From: Megalonaias nervosa
Taxonomy: Eukaryota > Mollusca > Bivalvia > Unionida > Unionidae
Assembly: GCA_016617855.1 (NCBI GenBank)
Contig: JAECUM010004302.1
Location: 1 to 64,000 of the forward strand
DNA: 64,000 bases
Direction of reading: 5' to 3'
Shown here: piece by piece, positions 1 to 11,676 of the stretch
Layout of the letters: each line of letters opens with the position of its first letter
How positions within the stretch are numbered: position 1 is the first letter of the stretch
The notes under the pieces: generated by a model
What the model saw: only the letters and a program-made list of their open reading frames with translations
Told to the model about the DNA's origin: nothing
The model's database searches: none
Translations under genes and position numbers: made by a program

Positions 1-1004
1 ATAAAGGTAACACCAATGAAGCAATCTGGCACAATTCTGGCATTGCTCTTAGTCATGTTGTGTTGACAATATTAACATTTTGGATGCTTGCACAAATCCC
101 TACACTGATCACAGAATTTTATTTGTTGGTGTTTATGAGTTGTGGAACTGCGTCTACTCAGAGACAGTTTAGATGGAAAATATGTATGTACCCAACATGT
201 CTTCAATGCACCAAATTACGTGATTGTGGTATTTCAAAATTCGGCTCGGGCTAACGTTCAACCCCATTGTGCAAAGATATTTGACCAAATAGGAGTGTTG
301 AGTTTCTCTGCAGTTAAATGGCCATCAGGAACCCAACAAAGAAATTTTGGTTAGCTTCGCTGACAATCAAGTTTGGTTGTGACCGCGTCGTTGACTAATT
401 TCGATTTACGTAATGGATACTTAAAAAATCTTTGACATTCGTGTTTAAGATTAGATTTTCATTGTATGTAAGTGATGGATTTTGAATGTGGTGAAAGGTC
501 CTAGAATTTGCCAATGGGATGGTAGATCAGGTGACCAGTGATGCAAACATTGATAGTGATTTTTTTTCAACTTGTCAATAGATATCTGCATCAGAGTGGT
601 GTTAACAAGCCCACATATACACTGAAATATTATGAGCCAAATTGAAACTGAAAGTTGGGACCACACTAATGTACTAAAACCAACTTGGCACTATTGCATT
701 AATACAAGAAAATGTCTGGTCATTCATTATACAGCCAGGCATGAAACTCTGGGATCGTTTCTACAATGATGAATTAATATTCGCAGACAAATCCACCCCA
801 TTTGCATTCCCCGTTATGTTAAACCAACATTGATTCAACTAAGAAAAGAAAACTCTCTACTTTTGCAGTCGAGTGGTCAACAAAAGTAGTATGATAATAG
901 ACTCAATCAAAGGTTTTCTTGGTTAGTGATCTAGGTTAAAGTCTTCTACCCCACACAGCTTTCATCTTGGATGGGTGCTTGTTGTGTCGGTAACTTCCAC
1001 ATGT
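1..1004. other. No recognisable gene
   Basis: Short open frames at 60-354 and 451-666 have no recognisable motifs and no splice context that I can support. No repeat structure was seen. Confidence 0.5.
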
Positions 1005-1013
1005 GGGCATGCG

Positions 1014-1058
1014 CATGGGCGCCCGCAGCATGGGTCAAGTGACCCCCCCATCATACTG

Positions 1059-1126
<68 letters not shown>

Positions 1127-1316
1127 AATTCCAACAAGTGTAAACATGCAAATGAAGCTGAAAATATGTCATTAGATTCTGTTCAAAACGCTTAATAAAT
1201 ATTAGCTTTAGTTTCAGATTGCTTCTTATACTAACTCTCCCGGCCGTGACTGACTGACCCCCCCCCCCGAAAATCCTGCCACCCCCGCCCCGGCAAAAAA
1301 TCCTGCGGGCGCCCAT
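1014..1316. mobile_element. MITE with 14-bp TIR and 9-bp TSD
   Basis: The ends ATGGGCGCCCGCAG (1015-1028) and CTGCGGGCGCCCAT (1303-1316) are perfect inverted repeats. The duplication GGGCATGCG lies at 1005-1013 and 1317-1325. A (TA)n tract (1062-1124) and a C-rich stretch fill the centre; there are no coding sequences. Nine-base duplications are typical of Mutator-like transposons; the class is inferred from that alone. Confidence 0.8.
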
Positions 1317-2567
1317 GGGCATGCGTATGTGATGTGAGGACAAAGACATGAGGGATAGAAGGCTTTGACCTAGAACAGTAAATTCTACTAACAGATACAT
1401 CTTCAGGTTGAAAATTCATGAGCCAGAAAAAATTGTTTTTAGTTTTGCTCAAATGTGTTGGATAGCCAAATTTTATAACATATTAAAGTAGCATATTTTT
1501 TTATGGTAATGTCAGCTATGTACTGTTTATGTTCCAAATTTAATTTTTGGGAGGGCACTCAAGAGATATAATGAACTTCTGAGAGTGACAGGTGTAAGGT
1601 TAAGTTGTTCGCATTTGCAACAAACTGGCTGAAATTTCTTTGGATATTTGTGAAAATGAATTACCAAATATATATAATGTAAAACAAAAAGTTATTATCA
1701 TTTTTTTTTTACAAGTTACCTTTTAAGTCCAGAAGTGAAAATGACCAAGCAGAGCAGAGTTTTGATAGATGCACATCTTAAGAAAGACCAAGCTGTGTAC
1801 TCTTTAACCCAAATTACACCCATCAATCAAACACCAAATAGAGGGAATTAAATGTTCCTTTCACAATACCTAAGATTTACAATGTCTTTTTTAAATAGTC
1901 AGTACAACCAGTGAGGAAAACCAGGGAAATTCTTTTTCGTTAAAAATTTAACCCCATGCAAAATATGAAACAAGTGACCCACCCGAATGATTCTTTTTCC
2001 TTAATTCAAGGTAAGAAAGCACAGACTTGAAAAGAAAATTGATCATAATGTTATCGAACTTCTCAAAAATATATAATAATTTACTCTAGTTAATTATCAA
2101 AATTATTTCTTTTTAAAAATCCCAATCCTAAGAGAGGAGCATAAAAAGTACTTTGTTTCAAAACAGTACCCCCCGTTGTATGGTAGGTCATCATCCAGCC
2201 CAATTAAGCAAGAGAGACTCCCCTTTGTCCTTCTATACCCTCCATCTCAAAGCCACCTAATATTACTACCCTGGCCTATCACAAGTCCTTAAGCTATTAG
2301 TTCCTGTTGAACCACTGGCAAAAAGATAAACTAAATGTATCAGACAGATGCATCACAATGATCCTTGCTCTCTACAATTTGCCCACCAAGGCCTTAAACA
2401 GAAAAGCTTTGTGGAACAAAGGGTATTGAAGTAATGAATATAAACACTAAAACCTGAATGTATTCACAAATTAAATAGCTCACCTATTTGAAGTTTGTAG
2501 GGTTACTGTGCACAAGCTACAATTATACTGACCTATGAAATGTGTGTGTGTGTGTGTGTTATTTTGA

Positions 2568-2872
2568 TTTTTAAGGTAGCTTTAACAATTTTGCAGTCAT
2601 ATCACTATGATGTTTGCAGTGTGGCAGTTTATGGTGATGTCAAGCACTGGGGCATCATGCCATAGACAGGTAGCATGATGTCAAACCCAGTCACATTATC
2701 CTGAGACCAGGCATACCAGTCCTAAAAATAACCTCTTAATGCTGAGCGCCTAGCTCACAGCTGGTAGTACCATTTTTATAAGTCTTTTGGTATGACTCGC
2801 CCGGAGTTCGAACACACTACATGTACCTCCCGCATCCGAGGCGGACACTCTAAGCACTATGAAATGTTGGTC
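2568..2872 (-). mobile_element. SINE family B copy
   Basis: Shares with 47040-47345 and 63744-64000 the blocks AACCTCTTAATGCTGAGCGC, GTACCATTTTTATAAG, CACATTATCCTGA and GGGGCATCATGCCA, plus a tRNA-like head (degraded B box GGAGTTCGAAC on the plus strand) and a 3' end TTTAACAATT. It is flanked on the left by a (GT)10 tract at about 2541-2560. Confidence 0.82.
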
Positions 2873-3334
2873 CCTGTACAAAACAAAAAAATCTTTACAT
2901 GTAATATCAAAGGATCAGATCTATAATGAGTGGACAACTTGATAAAAACTAGTTTGTGCTTGAATTATTTGTAATGAATTATTTGTAATAAAATCAGTTT
3001 TTAGTTTTTATTATCGATATCCACCCCTAGACACATGGCAAGTTTGAAGCAAGTTTGGTGTGACAGCCAGTATGACAGCTATTACAAGCACATTTCATGC
3101 ATCAGTTTCACTTTGACTGCCCACAGTAACTGAGACCTCACATAAAGTACATGCAGTACACTAATACCTACTCATTTACAGGCACAGTACACAGTCTGCT
3201 TGTTGACAAAATCACAATACACACTGTGCATGTATAGCCATTACTATGGAATGTTTATTCATTTTCAACAATACTTTTTTAACCCATTATTTACTATATC
3301 ATTCAAAGGAAATGGGAGCTAAGTAACATCCATG

Positions 3335-3425
3335 ATCATGCTGAAGCACCCAACCCAGTCTGGCCTGGGCAGATATTGAACTGGCAACCCTTGGATTATG
3401 AGCCAGATGCTCTAACATATCTATA
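3335..3425 (-). mobile_element. SINE family C fragment (tRNA-like head)
   Basis: The minus strand reads ATGTTAGAGCATCTGGCTCA, then a B-box-like CCAGTTCAATATCTGCCC and GGGTTGGGTGCTT. It is the head of a tRNA-derived SINE related to 38395 and 57150; no tail could be assigned. Confidence 0.55.
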
Positions 3426-3792
3426 TTCATACATATATTCAACTTCACTCTGTACAAAGGTTTTTCTGTACAGGTTAGTATGTATAAAGCGAAATATGTG
3501 GTGACGATTTAAATGTACTTGAATTCTTAGTTAAGAATCAAAAGATGGTCAGTGGCCTTCTTTGGCTGTAAGAATGTAGTACTTACAGTGACACAACCAA
3601 TTAGAGTTTCAAGAGTCTACCAACATGAACAGTACCCAAAAAATACACACTGAACAACAGATGTCAACTAAGCTACAGAATCATGACATACAAGCCACAA
3701 AGACCTCATTTTTTAGTAAGGATGTTGTATGTATAAAAATGCTTCTCCTCACAAGTTTCATTAAACTAGGCAAGCTTGTATGCATATACATG

Positions 3793-3920
3793 TAGTAAGC
3801 CATATATGTCATGTGTTCTATGTATATAGTAAGCCATATATATATGGTCATGAGTTGTATGTATATAGTAAGCCATATATGTATGGTCATGAGTTGTATG
3901 CATATAGTAAGCCATATTTG
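3793..3920 (+). repeat. Tandem repeat, 34-39-bp unit, 4 copies
   Basis: AGTAAGCCATATATGTATGG begins at 3794, 3828, 3867 and 3906. Confidence 0.9.
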
Positions 3921-4189
3921 GTCAGAAGATGTACGCTGTCAGAGTGTAATCATTGATTACACAGCTAACATATGAAGCTTTATGAATTCTCCAGTAGTCA
4001 TTGCAAACAATAATTATAATGCAGAAAATAAATTCCGACTAAAGTGATCTTGACGTCTAACCTTGAAACTAGTTTTATAGCCAGCATTGCACTGACATAC
4101 CGTTAAACCATATGCATACATTCATACTGTGACAGGTCTTAATAGACGCAAAACAAAATTAAAAAACCAAGTTAATTTTCTTTAATATG

Positions 4190-4475
4190 CTATCAAGATT
4201 TTCAAGATGGCTGCCATACTGGACGTCAGACTGGTGTGATTTTCATTAGGGACAACTAGACATCACAAGAAGTCTTTTTGTGAAAACTGCATGTTGATAT
4301 GATCATCCATTCTGGAGGAATAGAAAGAAGACTGGCACTATTTTCACTTAGGAGAAAACAGACATTATAAGTCTTTTGGTGAAAATCCCATGTTGGTATG
4401 ACCATTCAAAGCGATAATAAGATTTTAAATCACAGACGTTCAAGCAGTACCATTTTCCATTAGGACCAACTAGTC
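4190..4475 (-). repeat. Two units of a ~145-bp dispersed repeat
   Basis: The minus strand shows GGTCCTAATGGAAAATGGTA, CATGGGATTTTCACCAAAAG, ACTTATAATGTC and CAGTATGGCAGCCATCTTGA, the same order as in the plus-strand array at 62440-63130. Confidence 0.7.
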
Positions 4476-5858
4476 CATGTGCTGAATACGCATGTAATGT
4501 TTCAATGCAATCCTCTGAGTAGTTTAGGACAAGTAGTGATAACAAACTTCTGCTAATGGATGGATGGATGATGGACAAAAGACCATTGCTACAACTCTTC
4601 TAGTCTATGGTCAGTAGAGTTAAAAAGCAGAATTAAAAGACAGAACATATGAATTCCAATCTGGTCTTAAGGACATATTGTACACAATAACTACTTTCCA
4701 TGCTATTTGATTCCTTAAGAGCAATAATCTACTCTGGTACACACTAGGCTTGGTCATGACCAACTCAAGGTCAGTGGATTCCATTAGATTCTTCCACTTT
4801 CTACACATGAACAACTGCCCTGTACCAAAATCTGAGCCACTGGGATTACATTGTAGGCACAGCAACGACCTCACAACAACAAAGAAGTTTCCACCTATGC
4901 TGCTGTTAAATAAAGATGTGTGACCATTAAACAAGAAGTTTAAATATACACAAGAGAAACCAGTAGTAGCATTACATACTCATGATATATTTATTTCCTT
5001 AATACATATTTCATGCACATCTCAGATTTTCACCTTCTTTTGTCAACTGCACTGCCAGAAAGGAATATTTCACATAGGAATGATGATCATGTAGTTTATA
5101 ACATCAGAAATCCATAACCAGGGAAAGTGTGCCACTCCCTCCAATTTGCCCCTAACCTTGGCACTGTACACATTTACGCATTGATCAGCATCTTATGCGA
5201 TGTATTAGTCCCTCTAGTATGTGATTAAACAGAGAAAACACCTCTAAAATATATTTAACAAACATGTTGCACTTAAAAATTGAGATGAGGTTGTAACCAC
5301 TAAGCTGTGTATCTGGTTTTTTTAGCTACTACAGTCCTGCCAGTGCCTGATACAGCCTTGCAGGGAACAAGGTGCTGTAGGGGCAGTAAAGAGCAGTGAC
5401 ACTTTCCCTTAGTAACATACTTCTTTTAATATTTAAAACCAGTTAAATTCTTACAGGGCTTTAAGATGAAATGGACAGTTGACAAAAGAGAACAAATTAC
5501 TTTTGTCCCTTGAGTGCCTTTATAAGTGTCATGTTTCACTGCATTTTATACCACTGCAAATTCTGCAAACCTATAAACTCCACTGAAATAATTTTCATTA
5601 TTACAGGAAATTATTACTATTGCTTCATCAAGCTATTTAATATAGTCTAAGTTCATCTATGGCTTAAAACATACTAGTATATATTTTTCCACTAAGTTAC
5701 ATAAAGTGTACCAAATTGCAAACAGCCAAAGATCTGCTGTAAAGATGTTGCAGGCATGATTAAACAAATCACATTCAGCCTGGCCAAGATGCATGCAATA
5801 TGAATAATAAATATTAAAAAAGAGCCATAAATCAGAAAATAAGTCTTAAATCCATATG

Positions 5859-7515
5859 CAGTGCTCAAAAAAAAATTTGATAGCCTGATGCCTGGGGCTC
5901 TTCTAATTTCAGATCGGGGCCCATCCTGTATTCTCAGAGAGATGCCCATCGGGCTTGGCGAAAAAAAAAAATCGAATTTGCCAGAGAAAACTTGGATCTT
6001 TTGTCATCAGGTGTACCTGCCTCTGGGTCTGATATAATCTCCATCAGATTGTCTAGGAGTGACTTACTCATCAGTTTCTCCTCTGTCTCAAAGAATACAT
6101 CAAGTTTTCTTTCTCTGATGAATTCAAGAAGTGCAGTTGCAATATTGGTATGCATATCAGTCAGTCTTTTCGTCTCGAGCAGCTCTAGAAGATTACTGAC
6201 AGCAGATGTTAATTTAGCTGTATTGTCTGAAACCATACTGATAGCGGAGTCATCCTCTCCCTCAAGGCCCATGGCAGCTTTTAGATTTTTTACTTCATCC
6301 TCTTTTGCTCTATAGGCATCAAGCTCTTCCTGCACAGCCTCTGCAACTGTGGGAAAAGGATTCCCCTTTTGTGCTTGCCAAAATGTGTCTGTTGGGTTCA
6401 AATCATAAGTTTTCTTTTGCCATAACACAGTGCAATCTGTTTAAAATCAGATCACCACTGTCCTACATGAAATGGAAATCTGATTTTAATCAAACTGTAA
6501 CACAGCATGTCATGCTAAAACACAATTTTGTAATACTCCCAAACTCCCCTGCACAGTTGTGTTTTGAGAAAACATTGTTTTCTGTAATCTTTGAAAATAG
6601 AAAATAACCATCACTTTCAGTATATGCTCTTTACAGTCATGATTGGAGCTGATGTAAAACTATTCTTTGGGCAGTTTAAACAGTGGTAATTAAAGCACAA
6701 AAAGAGGTCAAGTATAATCCCCATTTCACACATTACTTAACTGGCTGACAACAGTTAGTGAGATGTGTTTGAAGACTGCAGTGAGCTCATTGTGCTAATT
6801 TGTATTGGAATGATCAGGATGTGGAACAACCCAATATAGGTAAATCAAAGAGAGGCTAGATACATGTAGGAGAACAAAAGTTATTACATATCATTGCTAT
6901 GAATGAGAATGTTTAAGCCATATGTATTATACATTTGTGACAAGTTTGTGAACAGCAGCAATGTTTCCTTGAAAAAGTCAGATTTTACTGCATATCGAAA
7001 ATGCAAAGCATGATCATTTAAATTGTCAGAATAGTGTCTAAGTGCGATTCATTTCTGAAGCCGATTTAGGCAGCAATTATCTATCAGCAAAGCCCAAGAA
7101 AAATAAGTTCAAAACTCATGGTTGATGGAGTTTTACCAGCAAAAAAACCCCAAAAAGAACAAGGGGGTTGGTGGAAAGGCAATTAATTCTTTGCACATAC
7201 TGCAAACATATCCACATGTTAACTTGGTTCTGACCAGGATTTGCCCAGAGAATCCAGCAGAGAAGTTTGAACACTAGGACCATCCAGTCTCTAATGAGTG
7301 TAGTTGTGAACGTTAATGACACTTATATTACCTTCAAATCCTCTTTTGAACCCTACTGAATTTATTTTTGAATTGTAGCAATTGCAACGTTGTGTGACAA
7401 ATAATATTAAAAAAGAGGAAATTTAGGCATGTGGAAATCAGAGTCAGGGCTTGCAATTTTTTTTTGAGTCACCAGCCCTGGGTCTGTGTCTAAAAAAAAA
7501 ATTTCTTTGAGCACT
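5859..7515. mobile_element. Possible TIR element enclosing the SCFD1 fragment
   Basis: The left end reads CAGTGCTCAAAAAAAAATTT followed by a CTGGGGCT block. The right end, read inward on the other strand, starts CAGTGCTCAAAGAAATTT and has an equivalent CCAGGGCT block about 20 bases later. The arms are therefore related over about 45 bases with gaps. Between them lies the SCFD1 fragment and about 1 kb of unrecognised sequence (6429-7445). No matching target-site duplication was found, so the element boundaries and class (hAT-like by the CAGTG start) are inference. Confidence 0.4.
5934..6428 (-). pseudogene. SCFD1 coding fragment (internal 0.42 kb, truncated both ends)
   Basis: About 5999-6418 is a near-identical copy of SCFD1 codons about 309-450 (intact copy 8377-8796), at a constant offset of 2378 bases. 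The frame is open but has no N- or C-terminal SM sequence. It runs from TYDLNPTDTFWQ to AGTPDDK and then enters unrelated sequence ending in QARWASL and a stop. Differences include MVSDN for MLSDN, NLLELL for SLPELL, FIRERKLDVFF for FIKIRKLDVYF, and loss of a few codons in the lysine run. It cannot make an SM protein. Related inverted repeats lie on either side (5859-5905 and 7446-7515), so capture of a gene fragment by a transposon is possible. A simple segmental or retro-duplication is the alternative. Confidence 0.85.
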
Positions 7516-7737
7516 GGTATGATTTTTACTGCAAAACATTTTACTATATCAAGCACGATATATTTTTATCTTCCACAAAACCTGAATTAGTTCAATACAT
7601 TAGCCATGGGTTACCATTGATTCTGCTGAATTTTTTAAATGCTGATGTGGAGACAGTTGACAACATTTAGTGATGACAAAAATCAGGATTGTCATTAACT
7701 ATGTTTAACGGAATCATGGTGACAAATCACTTGTCTT

Positions 7738-7743
7738 TTTATT
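7738..7743 (-). promoter_or_regulatory. Candidate poly(A) signal of SCFD1
   Basis: AATAAA on the minus strand about 50 nt after the SCFD1 stop codon, a normal distance for a very short 3' UTR. The hexamer is common in AT-rich DNA, so this is only plausible. Confidence 0.35.
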
Positions 7744-7792
7744 ACAACTTGAAACAAAATTAACCAAACATTGCTGACAATAAACAATGTTT

Positions 7793-9721
7793 TTAAACAT
7801 CTTTTCCTTTTCCCAAGTCTGTTAACTCTTTTAAAAACTGTGTAGCATTGCACAGTTCTGTACAGCCATACACTATTCTTTTGGGATTTGAGCTGGACCT
7901 TTCCTTGGCATAGTCCACCAAATTTTGGTACTCTATGTAGTTTCCACCACCCACCATGAAAACATATGCATCCTGAAAAGGAGATTTGTTCCTAGGAATA
8001 GTGTTAGGATCTGCTCTCAACAGCTTGGGATCAAAGTAAAGAAAATCGTCAGTGTCTTGCATGGCTTTCATTTCCATCAATGCATCCACAATTCTTGTAG
8101 CAGGCAGCTTGTGCCTCTTGATGACCAAATTTTTAACACCTGCCATGAAGAATTGTGAGCCTTGTGACATCAGTTTGGTAAACATTCCCACTGTTTTGGT
8201 CCCACCACCACCGTACTGACTTGGTGTGGCAGCTATTTTGGTGTAGGCCTTCCATCGTCGGATGTATTGTACTGGTGTGATATCACAGTTTGAGCCTTGT
8301 AGTGCTACACAATACTGATCAATCTGAGCATCTGTCATGTTTGGTCCAGTAATTAAAGCAATAATGAACAGGCGTACTTTGTCTTCAGGTGTACCTGCCT
8401 CTGGGTCTGATATAATCTCCATCAGATTGTCTAGGAGTGACTTACTCATCAGTTTCTCCTCTGTCTCAAAGTACACATCAAGTTTTCTTATTTTGATGAA
8501 TTCAAGAAGTGCAGTTGCAATATTGGTATGCATATCTATCAGCCTTTTCGTCTCGAGCAGCTCTGGAAGACTACTGACAGCAGATGTTAATTTAGCTGTA
8601 TTATCTGAAAGCATACTGATAGCGGAGTCATCCTCTCCCTCAAGGCCCATGGCAGCTTTTAGATTTTTTACTTCATCCTCTTTTGCTCTATAGGCATCAA
8701 GCTCTTCCTGCACAGCCTCTGCAACTGTGGGAAAAGGATTCCCCTTTTGTGCTTGCCAAAATGTGTCTGTTGGGTTCAAATCATAAGTTTTCTTTTTCTT
8801 CTTTGGCCATGATCCACCACCAGGTGATTTTACTTCTGACGATTCTTCAATTTCTACTCTGTTGAGTTTCAAATTCAGAACATCGTGAGCAAGTGCTTGG
8901 TATGTCCAAGTATGATGCATCATAGTGGCCAAGTCAAGATTTCTGTCCAGCAGCACAAGCAATGGCCTCTGAAAGCTAAGCTGCCCTGCCTGCACACCAT
9001 CTGAAGTGAAGAAGCTACTACGAGCATCTCGTAAATTTTCACGAAGTTTCTTATCAAGCTTTTCCGCAACCATTTGGGCAGCATTTCCTGGTGGACAACG
9101 GATTATGGGTACATTGCCCAAGGTGACAAACACTGAGAACATACTATCCACAATACTGTCCATTATCTGTTCCATTTCAGTATCTTTAACGTCGCCTTTG
9201 TTGATATCATAGTAAGACCTTCCTTGGCTTTTCAGTGTGAATAGGTCGTCTTCTAACGAAATGAAGTTCAGATACTGATCATAAACTTTTGACACTTGAG
9301 TCACACTGTTACAGCGGATGGCTGCACTGGCGACGTCTTCCAGTTTCTGCCTTGATATAGCTGAAATGAAGTTAAAATAATAGTTTTCGTACAGCTGGTT
9401 CTCCAAATCTTGACATATCCGTTGTATATTCTCGTCTGTCGGCATAACAAAGTATACAGCCGGTACATCGGGAATGGGCTCTCGAGGCGAGTGAAGACTA
9501 AGGTGGAGCGTTACCCCCATTTCTCTTAATTCACGAACAGTGAGGAGAGGCGAAATAATATCCTGTCCAAATCTATCGTATACCAAGATCTTCCACTGTG
9601 GCTCGACAGAAGAAGATTTCGTTAGTGCGACGTTGAAATTTAACATTCGTTTAAGGGCCGCAATCTGTTTCTCTCTGATTGAGATTGCCATTTTGTTAGC
9701 TTGCGTGGCTAATGTAGTCAT
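7793..9721 (-). CDS. SCFD1: SCFD1/SLY1, Sec1 family domain-containing protein 1 (intronless)
   Basis: A complete 642-codon frame without stops or introns. The protein is a Sec1/Munc18-family (SM) regulator that binds syntaxin-5-type Qa-SNAREs and promotes SNARE assembly in ER-Golgi transport, acting in the cytosol at Golgi/ER membranes. Visible hallmarks are an N-terminal stretch with REKQIAALKRMLNFN, the domain-1 segment WKILVYDRFGQDIISPLL, LLVLLDRNLDLATMMHHTWTYQ in the middle (about residue 255), a lysine-rich stretch near residues 304-309, GTPEDKVRLF (about 447) and the C-terminal VFMVGGGNYIEYQNL from about residue 587. The length matches the family. The first ATG was taken because the family N-terminus aligns from there. 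In most animals this gene has many exons, so the uninterrupted frame suggests an intact retrocopy or an intron-less native gene; the sequence alone does not decide. No convincing flanking duplication or A-tail was seen. The product identification is firm. Confidence 0.95.
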   Translation of the reverse strand: MTTLATQANKMAISIREKQIAALKRMLNFNVALTKSSSVEPQWKILVYDRFGQDIISPLLTVRELREMGVTLHLSLHSPREPIPDVPAVYFVMPTDENIQRICQDLENQLYENYYFNFISAISRQKLEDVASAAIRCNSVTQVSKVYDQYLNFISLEDDLFTLKSQGRSYYDINKGDVKDTEMEQIMDSIVDSMFSVFVTLGNVPIIRCPPGNAAQMVAEKLDKKLRENLRDARSSFFTSDGVQAGQLSFQRPLLVLLDRNLDLATMMHHTWTYQALAHDVLNLKLNRVEIEESSEVKSPGGGSWPKKKKKTYDLNPTDTFWQAQKGNPFPTVAEAVQEELDAYRAKEDEVKNLKAAMGLEGEDDSAISMLSDNTAKLTSAVSSLPELLETKRLIDMHTNIATALLEFIKIRKLDVYFETEEKLMSKSLLDNLMEIISDPEAGTPEDKVRLFIIALITGPNMTDAQIDQYCVALQGSNCDITPVQYIRRWKAYTKIAATPSQYGGGGTKTVGMFTKLMSQGSQFFMAGVKNLVIKRHKLPATRIVDALMEMKAMQDTDDFLYFDPKLLRADPNTIPRNKSPFQDAYVFMVGGGNYIEYQNLVDYAKERSSSNPKRIVYGCTELCNATQFLKELTDLGKGKDV

Positions 9722-10524
9722 TCAAACGCTTGTTTTTATTAGTGTTGACGTGGAAGTGGCTGCGTAATCTGGATGAAACAGCGGGGTGTCACAAGGAAGA
9801 TAATAAACTCAATTCAAGTCTCTTACACACGACGTTCTGCACCACCACCACCCACCACCCAACGATAGAATTAGAAACAAAGTATCAAATGCATTCAGCA
9901 AAAAATGTAATGAATCGAACTAAATATAAGTGTCTTGGTATTCAGTACACTGTATGTCAAAATGTTTTTTTTTTTCTTTTGGTGATAATCCCGTTATATA
10001 TAAACCAGTGATAGAAGTTGCAAATCAGCTGTATTTTTGGTTTATTAACATAGGATTAACGAATTATTAATCATAATACTTCATTTAAAACTGACTTCAT
10101 CACATACATATTACAAAAACTATCTATAAATTAGAATGTATCATTTAACAAAATAATATTTTTGAAATATTTTGCATTTTATAATATGATGAACTCAAAG
10201 AAATAGGCTGACTAATAAGGCAAGCCAAGTTATTTTTTTGCCAAAACAAGATATGTCATAAACTTGACAAGATATCCTATATACAGTACTTTATTGGATA
10301 TCTCACTTTTTTAACCAAATATCTTTCTAAACTGTTTCATATACTGTATAAGTCATATATATTTTAAGATGTCTCATAAACTTAATCAAATAGCTTCTCA
10401 GTTGTATAAGATACCTTTTAAATGTTATATTTTATAAACTTGATACATAAACTTTATAGAACATCATATAATAAAAAAGATATCTGATTAAGTTGATACT
10501 ATACAGTTCTTACAAGCAAATGTA

Positions 10525-10745
10525 ATCATCTCTTAAAAAGTTATTAGGATATATAATTTATATGATGTCTTAAAAAAGTTATTATGATATATAATTTGTA
10601 AGATGTCTTAAAAAGTTATTATGATATATAATTTGTAAGATGTCTTATAAAGTTATTATGATATATAATTTATACAATGTCTTAAAAAGTTATTATGATG
10701 TATAAATTATGTCTTAAAAAGTTATGATATATAATTGTATCATTT
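10525..10745 (+). repeat. Minisatellite, 37-bp unit, about 6 copies, in an AT-rich block
   Basis: GTTATTATGATATATAATTT recurs at 10540, 10578, 10615, 10652 and 10689. The surrounding 10030-12000 is full of related but disordered AGATATCTTATAAA-like words, apparently a decayed larger array. Confidence 0.9.
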
Positions 10746-11411
10746 ATGACATCTTATAAAGTTTATACAATGTCTTATAAAATTAGTGAGATATCTGAAC
10801 TCTTATTAATGAGATGTATCCTCCTTATTGTCTCAGGTATCTTTAAACTTTGCCAGGCATCTTGTTAACTTTACTGGATTTCCAATAAACTTTATTCTGT
10901 ATATTATTATGTTTATTATACATTCTAAAATGAACAAATAAGATATAAACTTTATTTCATATGAAACAAACCTTGTTCATAAATCTTTCTTCAACACATA
11001 CCCAAAGAGATTTGGCAGTGCAGTATTTACAAAAACTTTCCTCCCTTCCTTCCTTCGGTCCCTCTAATTTAGCCAGGTATGAGGTAAATCTCCAGTTGGG
11101 CTCTTATCATGCAGAGATGTGTATTGTATAAAGAAGAATTACAAGCTGCGCAACTTTTAAGTTCAACTATATACATAGTTTGGTTTGCCTGATTCCACTC
11201 CTGACCATATGTAGTGCTACAGTACTCCATAATAATTAATTTAACAGTTGAATAGTTTGTTGCATGAATTTGCAGCTGAGTTTATCTTTCTTTTTAATAT
11301 TATTGGGTTTATTTTTTGGCAATTTAAGTCTGTAAGTAATTACTTATTACAGACATAATTTTGTCATCACCAAGTACTCTTAAGAATTTATGACATTCCA
11401 CATGGGATATA

Positions 11412-11595
11412 CAGTAAAACTTTCCTTACTGGCCCCCCTGAAACCTGGCCTCCTCTGCAGACCAACCACAGTCACTGGCTCAAATGGTGTCATTCTGATA
11501 CTAATTAAATATCCATGTACTGGCTAAAGCTATAAATGGGCCATAAATTTTGATACTAGAAGTATAAAAATGTCTGGTTTAAGGACATTTTACTG
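11412..11595. mobile_element. pogo/Tigger-like MITE, 184 bp
   Basis: Starts CAGTAAAACTTTCCTTACTG and ends with the inverse (...TTAAGGACATTTTACTG), each side flanked by TA (11410-11411, 11596-11597). TIRs beginning CAGTAAAA with a TA duplication are typical of the pogo branch of Tc1/mariner. A long (TA)n(CA)n tract follows at 11600-11672. Confidence 0.82.
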
Positions 11596-11599
11596 TACA

Positions 11600-11676
<77 letters not shown>

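Larger units (their letters stand above)
1326..5858. other. Intergenic: repeats only
   Basis: Apart from SINE B (2568), SINE C head (3335), the short tandem at 3793 and the dispersed repeat at 4190, this is AT-rich sequence with no recognisable gene. The frame at 4620-4934 (104 codons, minus) shows no family features. Confidence 0.5.

Noticed and set aside
4620..4934. 104-codon minus-strand frame
   Set aside because: No motif, no splice support, composition like flanking non-coding DNA.
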